A stretch of DNA of 64,000 bases from Ryuthela nishihirai (GCA_038380435.1 JAWZYU010000019.1:31955801-32019800); one strand, 5' to 3'. Shown: positions 1 through 11,388, counted from the stretch's first letter. Notes: generated by a model from the sequence alone, not told the origin. A program made the numbers and translations.

Positions 1-91
1 GGCAATGCAATTGTGTATCAAATTATTATGGTCTCAGAATCATTACGATATTGAGAAAGACCTTTTAGATACCTCAAGGATAGAAGAGGTT

Positions 92-354
92 GTTGTTCAG
101 TTGTTTTACCTCTGAGCTAGCCCTCTTTTGCATACGATGGACTAAATGGCCAGGTCACAAGGACCCCAAGGGCTCAGAGAGAGTTGGCGAAGAGGGCCCA
201 CTGGACAGCTATAACAAGACAGATGAAAGCCTCTCGTCAAGGGCATCCTGACTGTTTTAATGTGCACAGGGCATGATGATTCGTTCATGGAGCCATGGCT
301 TTACGTCTCATCAGATTGATCCTTTCCAAGCCCAACTGTGTCACCTTTCTCACC
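92..354 (-). mobile_element. SINE-A (tRNA-Met-like family), 5'-truncated
   Basis: Read on the minus strand, this matches the body and 3' end of the SINE called SINE-A here (best copies at 2241 and 23087). The 3' end (TTTTACCTCTGAG on the plus strand) lies at left and the match fades near 354, before the tRNA-like head. It is diverged. Together with the copy at 558-770 it forms an inverted pair whose similarity extends a little beyond the SINE end (AGAAGAGGTTGTTGTTCAG). Confidence 0.75.
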
Positions 355-557
355 AAAATTTTTAAGATTTGTTAATCCTACTGAATTCTTTTAGTTCCAG
401 TTGCTTTGCTTCCTAGGTAGAGCCATCGAAAGAATCAAATACTAGGCATGAATTCGCATTAAAGAAGAAAAAAAAACTTTATTTTTGTAATATCTTCCAA
501 ACAAAACACACATACAGAAATCGTAAATAACAGGTTGCCAAGTGGAAAGGCTGCCTT
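355..557. other. Unassigned spacer between inverted SINEs
   Basis: AT-rich sequence with an A-run near 467-477. The frame open on the minus strand here runs through the flanking SINE and has no recognisable domain, so no gene is called. Confidence 0.6.
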
Positions 558-770
558 GGCTCCAAGTGCAGGAGAGCCATAACCTGTGCACCTTAAAACA
601 GGCTGGATGCCCTTGATGAGACGTTTCCATATGTCTTGTTACAGCTGTGCAGAGGGTCGTCTTCCCAACTGTATCTGAGCCCTTGGGGTTCTTGTGACCT
701 GTCCATTTAGCCCATCGTATGCAAAAGAGTGCTAACTCCGAGGTGAAACAGCTGAACAACAACCTCTTCT
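558..770 (+). mobile_element. SINE-A, 3' half
   Basis: The plus strand carries the family's middle and 3' landmarks in order: the GAGAGCCATA block, TGTGCACCTTAAA, CATTTAGCCCAT and a degenerate GAGGTGAAACAG end. The tRNA-like head is missing. It is inverted relative to the copy at 92-354. Confidence 0.75.
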
Positions 771-925
771 ACCTTTAAAGCTAACTAAAAGGTTCCTTTT
801 TCTCAATGTGATGAGCCTGCACAGGGAAGAACGGGGGTTAGCGAAAATAATTCTCAACTGTGGACATCAGATTAGGGGCCTGGCGCGTTACCCACTGAAC
901 CCACACCAGTCGCAAGTGACGAAAG

Positions 926-1003
926 TGTATGTGCGTGTGTCGGAGGGTGGGGGGTACGAGTGTATGTGCGTGTGTCGGAGGGTGGGGGGTACGAGTGTAT
1001 GTG
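926..1003. repeat. 35-bp tandem repeat, 2.2 units
   Basis: A 35-bp unit rich in TG and G (begins TGTATGTGCGTGTGTCGG) occurs at 926-960, perfectly again at 961-995, then 8 bases of a third unit. The short frames over it (808-1151) are by-products of the repeat. Confidence 0.9.
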
Positions 1004-1126
1004 GGATTATGAGAGAAAGAGGGCTAATTATCTGATGGACGGGAGTTTCCCAAGCTTAGCGGTGATTCTTTTGCATTATTATGATCAAATACTTAAAACT
1101 AAATTTCAGTATGTTATCTTATGTGA

Positions 1127-1332
1127 GGCCGTCCCATGGCCGAGTGGTTAGCACGCTTGGCTACTGATCTAAGGGACCTGGGTTCGAGCCCCGGGTAAGG
1201 CATGGTTGTGTGTGTTGTTTTTCTGCTGAGGTCCTGCCATCCTCTCAGATCTCCTACTATGGCATATAAACTGACAGGCTCCTGTCAGACCTCTGTGGCA
1301 AGCAGCTACTTGAGGGGGTATTTATTTTTTTT
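1127..1332 (+). mobile_element. SINE-B, full length with 13-bp TSD
   Basis: Reference copy of a second tRNA-derived SINE. The head has pol III boxes: A box TGGCCGAGTGG (about 1138-1148) and B box GGTTCGAGCCC (about 1182-1192). The body ends GCTACTTGAGGGGGTATTTA followed by a T-rich tail. The flanks TTATCTTATGTGA at 1114-1126 and 1333-1345 are identical, an exact 13-bp target-site duplication, so both ends are defined and insertion was fairly recent. SINEs encode no protein and depend on a partner LINE; which LINE is not evident. Confidence 0.93.
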
Positions 1333-1957
1333 TTATCTTATGTGAAGAACAGAAAACGAACAAGACTAAAGGTTTCTTTTATCTCGTTTCCAAAAAGAAG
1401 GAGATAATAGTTTCACTTTGTCATTTGTCTGTCTGTAGATATTAAACTTTTATATTTATAAAGATAAATTTAAAATTCTTTTTCTGTTCGCTGGGTATTA
1501 ATGAAATAATACGAATCGCACTTACGGAACCTACCTACAGCCATAATTGCTACCTCTAACGGTGGGAAAACGTTAAAAATTCCAAAACGTTCAAACGAAT
1601 ATTGTAAACGATGTATTTATGCTAGAAATTTTAAAATTTATTGGCGATGGTCGCGAAATTTCCAAAGGGAACAATGGGTTGACCCCTTAGACCCGGGGGG
1701 AAATGTAATGTTTTTTGCTTTAAAAGAAAATTGTTGGTTTATAGAGATAAATAAAAAATTATTTATGTGCTGGAGGGGTATTGATGAAATATTATGATTT
1801 GCACATCCCGAATATCTCAAAACCTAATTGCGCCCTAACGGTTGCAATCTCACGAGCAAAACCCTGGTTCCGTCTCACGACACTTCCAGTTAAAGGAATT
1901 GCCGTGTTACCACTATCTACGGTATAAAGGCATACACAAATGCAAATTACACCATTG
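1333..1957. repeat. AT-rich stretch with a weak dispersed repeat
   Basis: No coding signal. About 1485-1700 resembles 36630-36790: a GGTATTAATGA start, then GTGGGAAAA, AAACGAATAT and TTTATTGGCG/TTTTGGTGG-like words in the same order. This is probably an old unnamed transposon fragment. A second related start (GGGTATTGATGAAAT) lies near 1776. Confidence 0.35.
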
Positions 1958-2195
1958 GGTACCCTATTGAAATTGAATGTGTATTCGGTTTGTTATTTCT
2001 GAGCACATAAAAGATGTATTCAATTTGTTGTCAAACATTTCTTAACATATGACGATTAGTTTTTCTAAAAGGCGCGTGTATCTCATTGAAATTGAATTTG
2101 TGCTTCCCTGTGTTAATATGCGCACATCAGAGGGATGTTCAGTTTGTAGCCAATTTTTTTTTAGCATATGACGATCAATTTTTCCCAATAGTGAT
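1958..2195. repeat. Diverged tandem duplication (~120 bp)
   Basis: Two neighbouring blocks share, in order, ATTGAAATTGAAT, a GAGCACAT/GCGCACAT word, GATGTTCAGTTTGT or GATGTATTCAATTTGT, and CATATGACGATTAGTTTTT or CATATGACGATCAATTTTT. The first runs from about 1958 and the second from about 2087. No coding role is apparent. Confidence 0.6.
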
Positions 2196-2240
2196 TCTAA
2201 TTCTCTTTTATGAATTATTACAAGTTGCCGGTAGTGGTGG

Positions 2241-2612
2241 GGCGGGGGTGGCTCAGTCGGTAGCGCGCCAGGCTCGTAATCTGTAGTTCCCAGGTTCGAG
2301 TCCCAGCTGGGTCGAGATTTATATCCGCAAAATTTCCCCCGCCCTGCCCTCGGTCAGTAGGGGACACCGATGGGGTTGAAAAGGCCGCCGTCCGTCGGAT
2401 GGGACGTTAAGCCGTGGCCCCGTATGCGGGAGAGCCATACCCTGTGCACGTTAAAGAACACTCTGGATGGCCTTGACGGGAGGCTACCATCTGTCTCCCA
2501 ACAGCTGTTCCAGTGGGTCCCAACCTTCTCTGAGCCTTCGGGGTCCTTGTGACTTGGCCATTTAGCCCATGGTGTGCAAAAAAGTGCCGCTCAGAAGTAA
2601 AACAATCCAAAA
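2241..2612 (+). mobile_element. SINE-A, full length with 14-bp TSD
   Basis: Near-complete copy. The tRNA-like head (GGTGGCTCAGTCGGTAGCGC, then CAGGCTCGTAATCTG and B box GGTTCGAGTCCC) resembles an elongator tRNA-Met in which the anticodon loop reads CTCGTAA instead of CTCATAA. The ~300-bp body ends AGTAAAACAATCC. Flanking duplicates GCCGGTAGTGGTGG (2227-2240) and GCCGATAGTGGTGG (2613-2626) differ by one base and mark the insertion. Short open frames here on both strands are incidental. Confidence 0.92.
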
Positions 2613-2626
2613 GCCGATAGTGGTGG

Positions 2627-4164
2627 AACCTAAACTTCATTTTTGAAAATATCTCAAAGGAAGAAATCGAAGGGCGTTAGATATGATGAACCCTCCCTCC
2701 CTGGACGATTCAATTATCAAACAATTTCATGTTTATTCATTTATATATAAGCTTTACTTCTTACCGGTATCTGTATTTTTCAAAAATTAAGTTTTGAAAC
2801 ATCTCGAAACATTTGTAATCACTCAGTGTCTATAAACAATAGTAAAAAGCAAAAGCAGCAACCTATATTTACTAAACAATTTGGCATTAAGCAACTATTT
2901 CCACAACAAAAGAATTTTCCGTGCATTCATGGAAAGAAAACAATGTTTCAATGATGCACGCCAACTGAGAATATTTTATTCTTAGTTTTCGTATCTGAAT
3001 CATTTAATCAGAGGCCAGGTACATTACTCGTAGTATATTACAGCGTAAGGCGTCACGCGGCGCAAAGTCGGTGATGCTGCTGTCCTCTGTGTGGGCTCAA
3101 TCATGGATGAAAGCACAATGAACAGTCATTAACCTCGGTAAACATAGCGCAAAACAGGATACTTCCTGCTGTTTGGAGCTGATGAGAGGAGAAGGGATGG
3201 CGAAAGAGGAGGCGGCAGAAGAAGGGGACAGGACATTACTCCCACTGCTCTGTATGTATCCCCCACTATACACAACTAACCCACCCCAGAGAACATCACT
3301 CTACGTATCTGCTCCAGCCTCCCGCGCAGAGCACACCGCTTCCATCTTCCAGCTGTACCCTGCCGCTAACGGTTTCGCGGCAACTCATCATCCATTACCT
3401 GTTCGTGATTCTCGTTTTCATCGAAGAGCTATTCCCTAATTGCTTGAACGTGCACAGTGCTCGTCACCCCACGCCACCAGATGGCGTGTGGTCTCTCTCT
3501 CTTTCTCTCCGTTTTTCCTCCTCCTCTCGCTTCGTTCCCCCCTCCCCTCATTTCTTCTCTCTTGCGCCATAGCGCCAGGTGAATTGTGGTCACGCTCAAG
3601 TCGCGCGGCGAGCACGTGGCTTGGTCACGTCGACCCCTGTCTCGTGCTTTGTGGGTTGGTCCTATCGACAGGCCAAACTCCCGTGGAACAGCGCTCGGTA
3701 AATCTTCTCTGGAGACGCTCCGGAAATTGTGTGTCAAAGAGGTGGTCATCATAAATCTTTCGGCGTTTCTTGTAGTAGGCTGCCGAAGAGATTTTCTGCC
3801 GAGGGATTTGAATTCTTTTAAAATTCCAAAAGCCTAGATACAATGCTTTTTAAAAGGTTGTTGTGATAGTATATAGGGATAAATAATGGTGTAGTCTTTT
3901 AAAAAGCAAAACCACGTCCCTCACAAGCCATTTTTTTGCAGTGTTGTTCAGCTTTAAATGAAATTTAACGCACCGTGGCCTATAGAAAAAGAGCAAAATT
4001 GTTGTACCACCGTGGTTGTTAAATGCAAGACACACTACATCACTGTATACAGTTCGCTATTGTGCGAGCTAAAATTATTTTACTTTGTTTCAAAACGGCT
4101 GCATAAAGCAAAAAAAAAAATGTAACGGGTGATGTATCCATAAAGTTTTTGCTTCCTACACTAC
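2627..4164. other. Unassigned, locally GC-richer segment
   Basis: About 3030-3780 is richer in G, C and CpG than its surroundings, with a long CT-rich run around 3490-3570. Frames of about 70-107 codons overlap on both strands here, as expected from composition, and none shows a domain. It could be a promoter or 5' exon of a host gene, but no splice-supported coding is visible. Flanks are AT-rich with nothing recognisable. Confidence 0.4.
3474..3485 (+). promoter_or_regulatory. Candidate CTCF-like motif
   Basis: CCACCAGATGGC fits the published CTCF core CCASYAGRKGGC at every position and is followed by G. It lies in the GC-richer segment. A 12-base match can arise by chance, so this is only a candidate insulator or architectural site. 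Confidence 0.3.
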
Positions 4165-4380
4165 GTTCTGCAGTTCTCAGGTTCAAGTCTCAACTGTGCA
4201 AATATTGAGATTCATCTCCTGTAACCCCCACCCAGCCCTCGGTGAGAAAGAGGACGCGATATACTTTGAAAAGCCTGCCGTCTGTCGGATGGAGCATTAA
4301 GCCGTGGATCCGTTTGCCTGAGAGCATACTTTCTTCACGGTAAAAAGTTGCATGGACTTGACGGGAGGCTCCCATCTGTC
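4165..4380 (+). mobile_element. SINE-A, truncated at both ends
   Basis: Starts inside the tRNA-like head (TTCTGCAGTTCTCAGGTTC) and stops after ACTTGACGGGAGGCTCCCATCTGTC, where the next SINE-A begins a few bases later. More diverged than its neighbour. Confidence 0.8.
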
Positions 4381-4397
4381 ACATCACATAGCAGCTG

Positions 4398-4778
4398 GGG
4401 GCGGGGGTGGCCAGTCGGTAGCTCGCCAGGCTCGTAATCTGCAGTTCCCGGTTCGAGCCCCAGCTGGGTCAGTGTTGAGATTTATCTCCGCAAAATTCCC
4501 CGCCCTGCCCATCGTCGGTAGGGGACACCGATGGTCTTGGAAAGACCGCCGTCCGTTGGATGGGACGTTAAGCCGTTGCCCCGTGTGTTGGAGATCCATA
4601 CACTGTGCACGTTAAAGAACACACTGTATGGCCTTGACGGGAGGCTACCATCTGTCTCCCAACATCTGTTCCAGTGGGTCTCCTCCCCAATCTTCTCTGA
4701 GCCTTCGGGGTCCTTGTGACCTGCCCATTTAGCCCATTGTGTGGAAAGAAGTTCCGCTCAGAGGTAAAACAACCCAAC
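4398..4778 (+). mobile_element. SINE-A, full length
   Basis: Complete from GCGGGGGTGGCCAGTCGG to GGTAAAACAACCCAACCC. One base is lost in the A box compared with the copy at 2241. It sits head-to-tail between two truncated copies, giving a three-SINE cluster. Confidence 0.9.
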
Positions 4779-4784
4779 CCAACC

Positions 4785-4903
4785 ATAACAGCTCTCCGGT
4801 GGGTTCCCTTACCTCAACCTTCTCTGAGCCCTTGCGGTTATTGTGACCTGTCCATTTATGTGGAAAAAAGAAAAATACCTCTCAGAGGTAAAACAACCCA
4901 ACA
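4785..4903 (+). mobile_element. SINE-A, 3' fragment
   Basis: Only the last ~115 bp of the family is present, from CTCTCCGGTGGGTTCC through CTTCTCTGAGCCC and GGTAAAACAACCCAAC. Confidence 0.85.
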
Positions 4904-5157
4904 CTTGGTAAGAATGACACGTGAAGTTAATCATTTGGCAAGGATTAGAGGTTTTGGTATTGTAAAAAGATTCAGCACTAGATGCATTTCTTTAGCGAAG
5001 ATCATACATAATCTAAAAGGGTTTTTGGAAAATGTTCTTTCATTGGGAAAGTCAACAGGGCGTACAGATACGTAGAGTTAATTTTTTTTAGCTTCAATAA
5101 AATTGCTCTCTCAGGCGCGGCAGTAAACCGGAACCACAATTTTAAGTTATTGCACAC

Positions 5158-5262
5158 CCAACCACAATATACGTAAAATATCCATCCATAAGATAACTAA
5201 GATGACAAATATGTATATTTAATGATTATCTTATGAACATTTTTTTGGATATTGTGGTTATA
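5158..5262. repeat. Imperfect hairpin, possible tiny MITE
   Basis: ACCACAATAT...CATAAGATAA on the left is mirrored by TTATCTTATG...ATATTGTGGT on the right, giving interrupted arms of about 33 bp around a short AT loop. It abuts the 5' end of the RTE element. No target duplication is evident. Confidence 0.5.
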
Positions 5263-5272
5263 TGGGGTGGGA

Positions 5273-8200
5273 CCGACCACGCCTTCTCGTGGTGCAGACC
5301 GTTAGTACCGTTCAAAAGAGATACTCTCTTGTGGAAGTGAACGGAAGAAGAGGGCTGCCAGATTAGTGTGGCCTACTGATCTGGACAACTATGGCTACTT
5401 TTCTTTTTTTTCTACCCTGCTGAGGAGTGGTCAACCACACAAGGTCCTGGTGCTGACCATATAAACCCAGTGGACTGGACAGATATATGGCTCTGAGCTT
5501 GATTATGGATCCTGATTCTGCTGCACTGGTGGGCTTCTGTGGAGGGAAAACTTCTGCTGTGTTTTCTGTTTGTTTGTGGATTGACAGCCCCAAGTGAATA
5601 GATTCACAGGATATGTTTATCAGCTGGTGGATAATCCTGAGCAGTACCTGAACTCTTTGCTTCTACGGGGCGTCATCAAATTCTACATTGGGGGAAATCT
5701 TCCAGTGTAGATGACTTCAGCCTTTAGTACTGGGGGAACGGGTCTTTCCCCCTTCTCTGCGATTAGGGGGTTATTTGATATTGTTGGCATTCCCTCTCTC
5801 AATAAACTTAGTTTCTTTAAACATCTCACTAACCGTTTTCTCTCCATAGGTAGTTGGAATGTGAGGACTCTGAACAGAGCTTTTCCACATGATGTCCTCA
5901 CACAAGAATTCCACCATTATAATTCAGATATTCTCGGCTTGCAAGAGACCAGATGGACAGATAAAGGTCAGATTCTTAAAAATAATCTTAAATTTCTCTT
6001 TTCAGGGAGGGACGACAATAAGCATCACCAAGGCTTGGGTCTGCTTCTCAGCAGACACGCTAGTGAGGCTCTTCTAGGATATGAGTGCATTAATGAAAGG
6101 TTTCTTACAGCAAAATTTCAGACAAGCGTTAAAGACTTGAATGTTATCTGCTGTTATGCCCCCACTGAGGATGACGATGAGGATGAGAAGGACAGGTTTT
6201 ATGAACAACTTGTGGATATTTTGAATTCTGTCAAGAAAGGAGATATTACCCTTGTTCTTGGTGACTTCAATGCCAAAGTTGGTACTGACTCTGACCTTTG
6301 GGGAGGTGTAATAGGCCCTTTTGTTATTGGTAGCTGCAATGGCAATGGGCAACATCTCCTGCAGGTAAGCAAACTCAATGGTTTCGGAATAACTAACATT
6401 ATTACAAAACCGCGACATACATAAGTACACATGGGTTTCGCCTGATGAACTGCATAAGAATATGATTGATTATATATTAATTAACACCAAATGGGCTAGT
6501 TGCGTTAGGAATACCACATCATATAGGGGAGCTGAAATTGGATCTGACCATTACCTTGTTAAAAGTGTCTTGCAACTTAAACTTAAAAAGTGTTGTGCTA
6601 GGGTTAAAAACTATGCTTTTAATACTGAAGCTCTGAAAGACCCTGTTATAGCCAAAGCTTATTATGATAGGCTACTTAGTCATTATGACAGTCATGGTAT
6701 GCTTACTACTAAAGTTGAGGAAGAATGGGATCATTTTAAACAGGCTTTGTTGGACACTAACAGTACTCTTTTAGGAAAAAAGGAGCAGAAGAGACAGAAT
6801 TATCTGAGTGATAAGGCAATTGAGCTTATTTCGGAAAGAAAGAACTGCAGGAATGTCCTTAATCAATACCCTACTAGTCCTAATAGAAAGCATTACAGAG
6901 AACTTAATAAACGTGTAAAAGATCAGTTAGCTGCTGATAAGAATCTTTGGCTTGATGGCTTGATTGACAAAGCCGAGAAAGCAGGTAGACAGCACAACAG
7001 CAGAGAGCTCTACCAGACAGTTAATGTTTTGTGTGGTAGAAAACGAACAGGTATACAGGGATTGAAGGATAAACAAGGTAAGGTTATAGAAGGTGAGGAT
7101 TCTGTCATGGCTAGGTGGGCTGAGCATTTCAGTGATGTTCTAAACAATGTAGTTAGTTTTACTCCCATTGTTTGCAATGATGATAGATGCATTGGTGGCT
7201 TTAATGTTCGCCCTATAACACAATCTGACGTTATTTTGGCTGTTTCTAAACTTAAACTTCATAAATCCCCAGGGGTAGATGAAATTACTACAGAAATACT
7301 TAGAGCTGGGAATGTTTCTCTTACCACTTGGATGACTGAAATTCTGAATGTATTTTATGATAAAGGCATGGTTCCTAAGGATTTTACCAGAGCTATTATT
7401 ATCCCTATTTTCAAAAAAGGTGATCGCAGTTTTTGTGATAACTATAGGGGTATCAGCCTACTCTCTGTTCCAGGTAAAGTTCTTTCCATGATTTGGTTGA
7501 CAAGCAATTGCGTGATGAGCAATGTGGATTCAGAAGTGGTAGGGGATGTGTGGATCAGATCTTTTCACTTAGGCAGATCCTTGAGAAATGTTTAGAGTTT
7601 AAGAAACCTTTGGTTGCTAGCTTTGTTGATTTCAAAAAGGCTTTCGACTCTGTTGATCGTCATAATTTGTGGTTGATTGTGAGATCATATGGTATACCAG
7701 ACAAGTTAGTTAACATAATGAAAGCTCTCTATAATAACACTGAGTCGTGTGTGAAAGTTGGTAAGGCTTGTAGCAATTGGTTTAGCATTACTTCTGGTGT
7801 TCGACCAGGGTGCATTTTGTCTCCTTTTCTCTTTAATTTGGTTATTGATTACGTAATGCGAAATTCACTTCAAGGGAAACATTTTTGGCCTTAAATGGGC
7901 TGGAGATACAAAAATTTCTGATTTAGATTATGCTGATGATTTAGCCCTTTTGGCAAATGATGTTGATGAGATGAACTCTTTCATTCGAGCTGTTGATGAG
8001 ACTGGTAGTAGAGTAGATTTGGTTATAAACAGAGAGAAAATTAAAATAATGAAAATTGGTCAGGCAGGCAGTGATTTAGTTAATCTGAATGGTTGTAGTC
8101 TTGAGCAGGTGTCACAGTTTAATTATCTTGGGAGCTATGTAACAGATAATGGTGATGTGCGGCATGAGATTAACAGACGAATAGGGATTGCTGCCGGGAC

Positions 8201-8585
8201 TTTTAAGAATCTGTGGAGAGTGTGGAGAAATAGGCGTATACACCTAAACACTAAAATTAGACTGTATAATAGTTTGGTTCTTTCTAGGGTTAGTTATGGT
8301 AGTTAAACCTGGACACTTTGTAAACAATATAACAGGAAACTAGATGCTTTTGATTCCAGATGCTTACGCAGTATCTTGGGCATTAGGTGGTTCAACTTTG
8401 TAACTAATGATGAGGTTAGGCAAAGGAGTTTGCAACCTCCTTTAAGCAGCATATTGTGCAGAGAGAGACTCCGTTGGTTTAGCCATGTTGCCCGTATAAA
8501 TAATTATAGATTAGTGAATATGGTTATGAACAGTGTGCCTAAAGGCTTCAGAAAGAGGAGGAGACCAAGGATGCGGTGGGCATAC
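5273..8585 (+). mobile_element. RTE-clade LINE copy 1, 5' portion (interrupted)
   Basis: Non-LTR retrotransposon carrying apurinic-like endonuclease and reverse transcriptase. Homology with the other window copies (13118-16681 and 16955-17293) starts near 5273, slightly inside their 5' end, so this copy is 5'-truncated. It stops abruptly at 8585 within the C-terminal coding region and resumes at 22499, because the 13.9-kb Polinton-like element is inserted there. RTE assignment rests on the RT sequence style, the C-terminal region after RT and the (GAT)n tail. Confidence 0.88.
5711..8585 (+). pseudogene. RTE endonuclease-reverse transcriptase, broken
   Basis: The endonuclease occupies about 5711-6560: SWNVRTL, LQETRW, LGDFNAKVG, then after a frameshift near 6413 IDYILIN and GSDHYLV, the usual APE landmarks. 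RT follows: NYRGISLLS (about 7440), a frameshift near 7490, QCGFRSGRG, FVDFKKAFDSVD with the motif A Asp (about 7625), GVRPGCILSP, another frameshift near 7880, then YADD (about 7930). A TAA near 8304 interrupts SYGS-TWTL. The C-terminal RWFSHVAR region continues to the insertion. It cannot make a functional product as it stands. The same breaks recur in copy 2. Confidence 0.88.
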
Positions 8586-8700
8586 AGTAGGAGGATAATC
8601 GGTGTTCTAACTCAAAGGCAGGTCAAGTTAATCCTAATGGAAACGCCTCCCTGTGTTCTAAAGCGGACGAGGGTCTTTTTTGTCACCCATACAGGTCACC
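8586..8700 (+). repeat. Left terminal repeat of Polinton-like element 1
   Basis: Begins AGTAGGAGGATAATCGGTG and pairs with 22385-22498. In intact versions it contains alternating copies of GAGGCGGGTC and its complement, able to fold into stems; here two of them have decayed (AAGGCAGGTC, GGACGAGGGTC). The GGACGAGGGTC variant and the CAAGTTAATCC spacing are shared with the right end of the same element but not with element 2. Confidence 0.85.
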
Positions 8701-9061
8701 AATACATATTTCGTCTCAATATTTTTCATAATTTCAAACAATTTGTTTTTAAATCAAATTTACTTTTTTCTATTCATCTTTTTCTTTCAAAATGTTTTTT
8801 TTTTTTTCATTTTTACACAATAGAACTTTTTCTTTCCATTTTCTGCGGGACAGTCTTTCATTCCAGTTTCTGTGGGATAGTCCTTCTAGTATATATACGA
8901 CATCCATCAGTGAGAATCCTTATTCTGTTGTCAGAAGTTTACAGTGACGGTTCTCTACAGCTGCGTCTCCGTGATTTTTTCAACTGTTAGAAGCCAATAG
9001 TGATAGTCCTCGACGCCCTCGTGTAGTATAAATCAGTTACTTTACAAGTCACTGCTACATA

Positions 9062-10902
9062 ATGTATCAATGTGATATATGTGAGAAGGTTTTCCTTCAT
9101 CAGACCCATCTCATTCGTCATAAGAGAAATCATGATGGAAATAGCCTGTTTAAGTGCTCTCAATGAGAATCGACATTCTCAAGGAGAGATGACGTCCGAC
9201 GTAACGAGTTAACCCACACCTCCAGGAAAACCTACAAATGCGAAGAACGTGCAATGGAGTTTGGAAGAAAAGACAAACTTTTATGACATCAATGAAAGCC
9301 ACACATTAATAAGCGAAAACTAGAAGATGAAAGGATTCTCCAGAAGAAACAAAACCAGACCCTGAAGACCCCTGTCAGTTTACAGAAGAAGCGAAAAGGA
9401 CCCTATCAACACATAAGCTGATGGCAACGGAAGAAACATCTGTTGACCTCACCTTATTCCTGGAATCCTCGCCGGAGTCACTCCTAACTCATCTGAAAGA
9501 AGAATTGATCTCGAAAGGTAGCATTAAATGGTACCTTGCCGTGCAAGTGCGCTTCAGGCGAAAAGTTTCCCCTATTACTTTCGAACATTGCACCCCATTT
9601 TTCCGAAGTAACTGTGTCACAATCTTCCTACATCATCCCTAAACAAAGAACCGGATACAGCGTTCAAGAAGATCAAGACTTCATTTGAAAAATTTGAAGT
9701 AGCACATAGTGCATGGATACTGGATGCTGTACTCCACGCTGAAATGAACATTGGAAAATATATCCCTCTTGCAGGGTCTAGTTATATCCCTACTCGAAGA
9801 GAATTATTATTAAAACGTGCTATTGTTAATGTATGTAATTCCGACAAAAATGTTTTGTCTGGTCTGTTTTAGGCACTTTGTATCCTGCAATAGGAAACAC
9901 TGAACGCCTTAGCAACTAGATACATTTAGAAGAAAAATTTTAGCCTAATTTCCCTATAACAATAAATCAAAAATCAAAATTAGAAAAAATGAACAACATT
10001 TCTGTCAATGTTTTTGGATACGAGAAAGAAGTGTTCCCACTCTACATCACACCATTCAGATTTAAAGAGCATGCAAATCTTGTTCTGTTATCGGATGATG
10101 AAAAGCAGCATTATTGCTCCATTAAGAATATGAGTAGACTTCTCAGTCCTCTCACTAAACATAAATGCCAGGCTATCTACTGTGATTACTGCCTTCACCG
10201 TTTCACAAATGAATTACTCTTGAAGGTTCATATTCCCTATTGTCAAGAACATGGACCGCAGAGAGTAGAATTTCCAACTGAAGAGGAGAAATGGCTGAAA
10301 TTCACAAATTTCAATTTTCAACAGCCCGTTCCATACGTGATTTACGCCAACTTTGAATCATTCCTAGTGAAAGTGGACACTTGTATGCCTAATACTGCAA
10401 GATCTCACACCACTATCACGGCAAATCATGAACCCTGTGGATTTGCATATCTTGTTGTAGTACCTGACGGCTGCAGCTATAAACCTCCAGTAGTTTATAC
10501 AAGTCATAATGTGGTAAAGATATTTTTGGAATGTCTGCTTAAAGAAAAAAAAGATATAAAAAAAAATTCTCTCGGAGATCAAACCAATGCAACTTTAAAA
10601 TCACGAAGTGGAATCATTTCGCAACGCTATCAATTTGACATATATGCAAAGATATTCTGGGACCAGATCGCTTGAATGATCACTATCATTTAACCGGCAA
10701 ATTTCGAGGAGCCGCTCATAATGCGTGTAAACTCAATCTTAATCTCACAAATAAGATTCCAGTTATATTTCATAACCTAAAGGGATATGACAGCTATCTT
10801 ATTATGCAAGGAATTGGTATGATCAAAAATAATAAGATTAATTGCATTCCCAATAATAATGGAAAAATACATAGCCACCTCGAACTCAACGGTTTTTTTT
10901 AA
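9062..10902 (+). pseudogene. Zinc-finger/PolB gene of left arm, truncated
   Basis: Starts MYQCDICEKVF with a C2H2 finger, then hits stops (TGA near 9166 within the second finger) and frameshifts. From 9989 a 228-codon frame covers the PolB N-terminal region, including a second Cys/His cluster and the Exo I box reading YANFESF (Asn codon 10349-10351 where Asp is expected). Exo II (FHNLKGYDSYL) follows in another frame at 10672-10902. About 10872 onward jumps to sequence that lies 3' of the gene in the right arm, so the polymerase half is deleted. Non-functional. Confidence 0.88.
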
Positions 10903-11251
10903 AGCAATCACCTCTCAAAAGTGGTAGGACGTCAATAAATACGTCGGAAGCTGTGTTTATGAGAAATTTATTAGCACCGGATGAAATTCTAAATCTTACT
11001 TTGCAGAGACGGAAACTTTCACTATGTTGAGTTTTACAGAGAAACAATCGAAATTATTGCATCAGCCATTTGGCAATGAAGGAAATTCCATACGTGATTA
11101 TCAACGTTGATTTATCAAGTGTTTTAGAGCAGATTTTACTGAATATTAATACTTTTCAGTAATAACATACAGGGAAAAGGATAATTTCTCTACATTATAA
11201 AATAGATTATAGGTGAATTTTATATACTTTTCCTATGAGTAAGAAAAAAAA

Positions 11252-11388
11252 AATCGAATTTCATACTGTTATTCGAATTTCATACTGTTATAAAATCGAA
11301 TTTCATACTGTTATAAAATCATACTGAATTTCATACTAATTATAAAATCGAATTTCATACTGTTATTCGAATTTCATACTGTTATTCG
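11252..11388. repeat. Minisatellite of GAATTTCATACTGTTAT units
   Basis: The core GAATTTCATACTGTTAT recurs about six times, separated by TC or AAAATC, some copies imperfect. The equivalent right-arm site (about 16825-16850) has a single copy, so the array expanded after the arms formed. Confidence 0.88.

Noticed and set aside
1129..1200. tRNA gene-like sequence with A and B boxes
   Set aside because: It is the head of SINE-B: the same head and body recur several times with a 3' tail and TSD. No separate functional tRNA is supported. The same holds for the SINE-A heads.
3429..3754. Overlapping 104- and 107-codon frames on both strands
   Set aside because: They follow from low stop-codon frequency in GC-richer, CT-rich sequence. 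No domain is seen, and the frames overlap antiparallel.
11252..11388. CRISPR-like direct repeats
   Set aside because: Units are 17 bp with 2-6-bp spacers of the same sequence, in an animal-type genome; it is a minisatellite.
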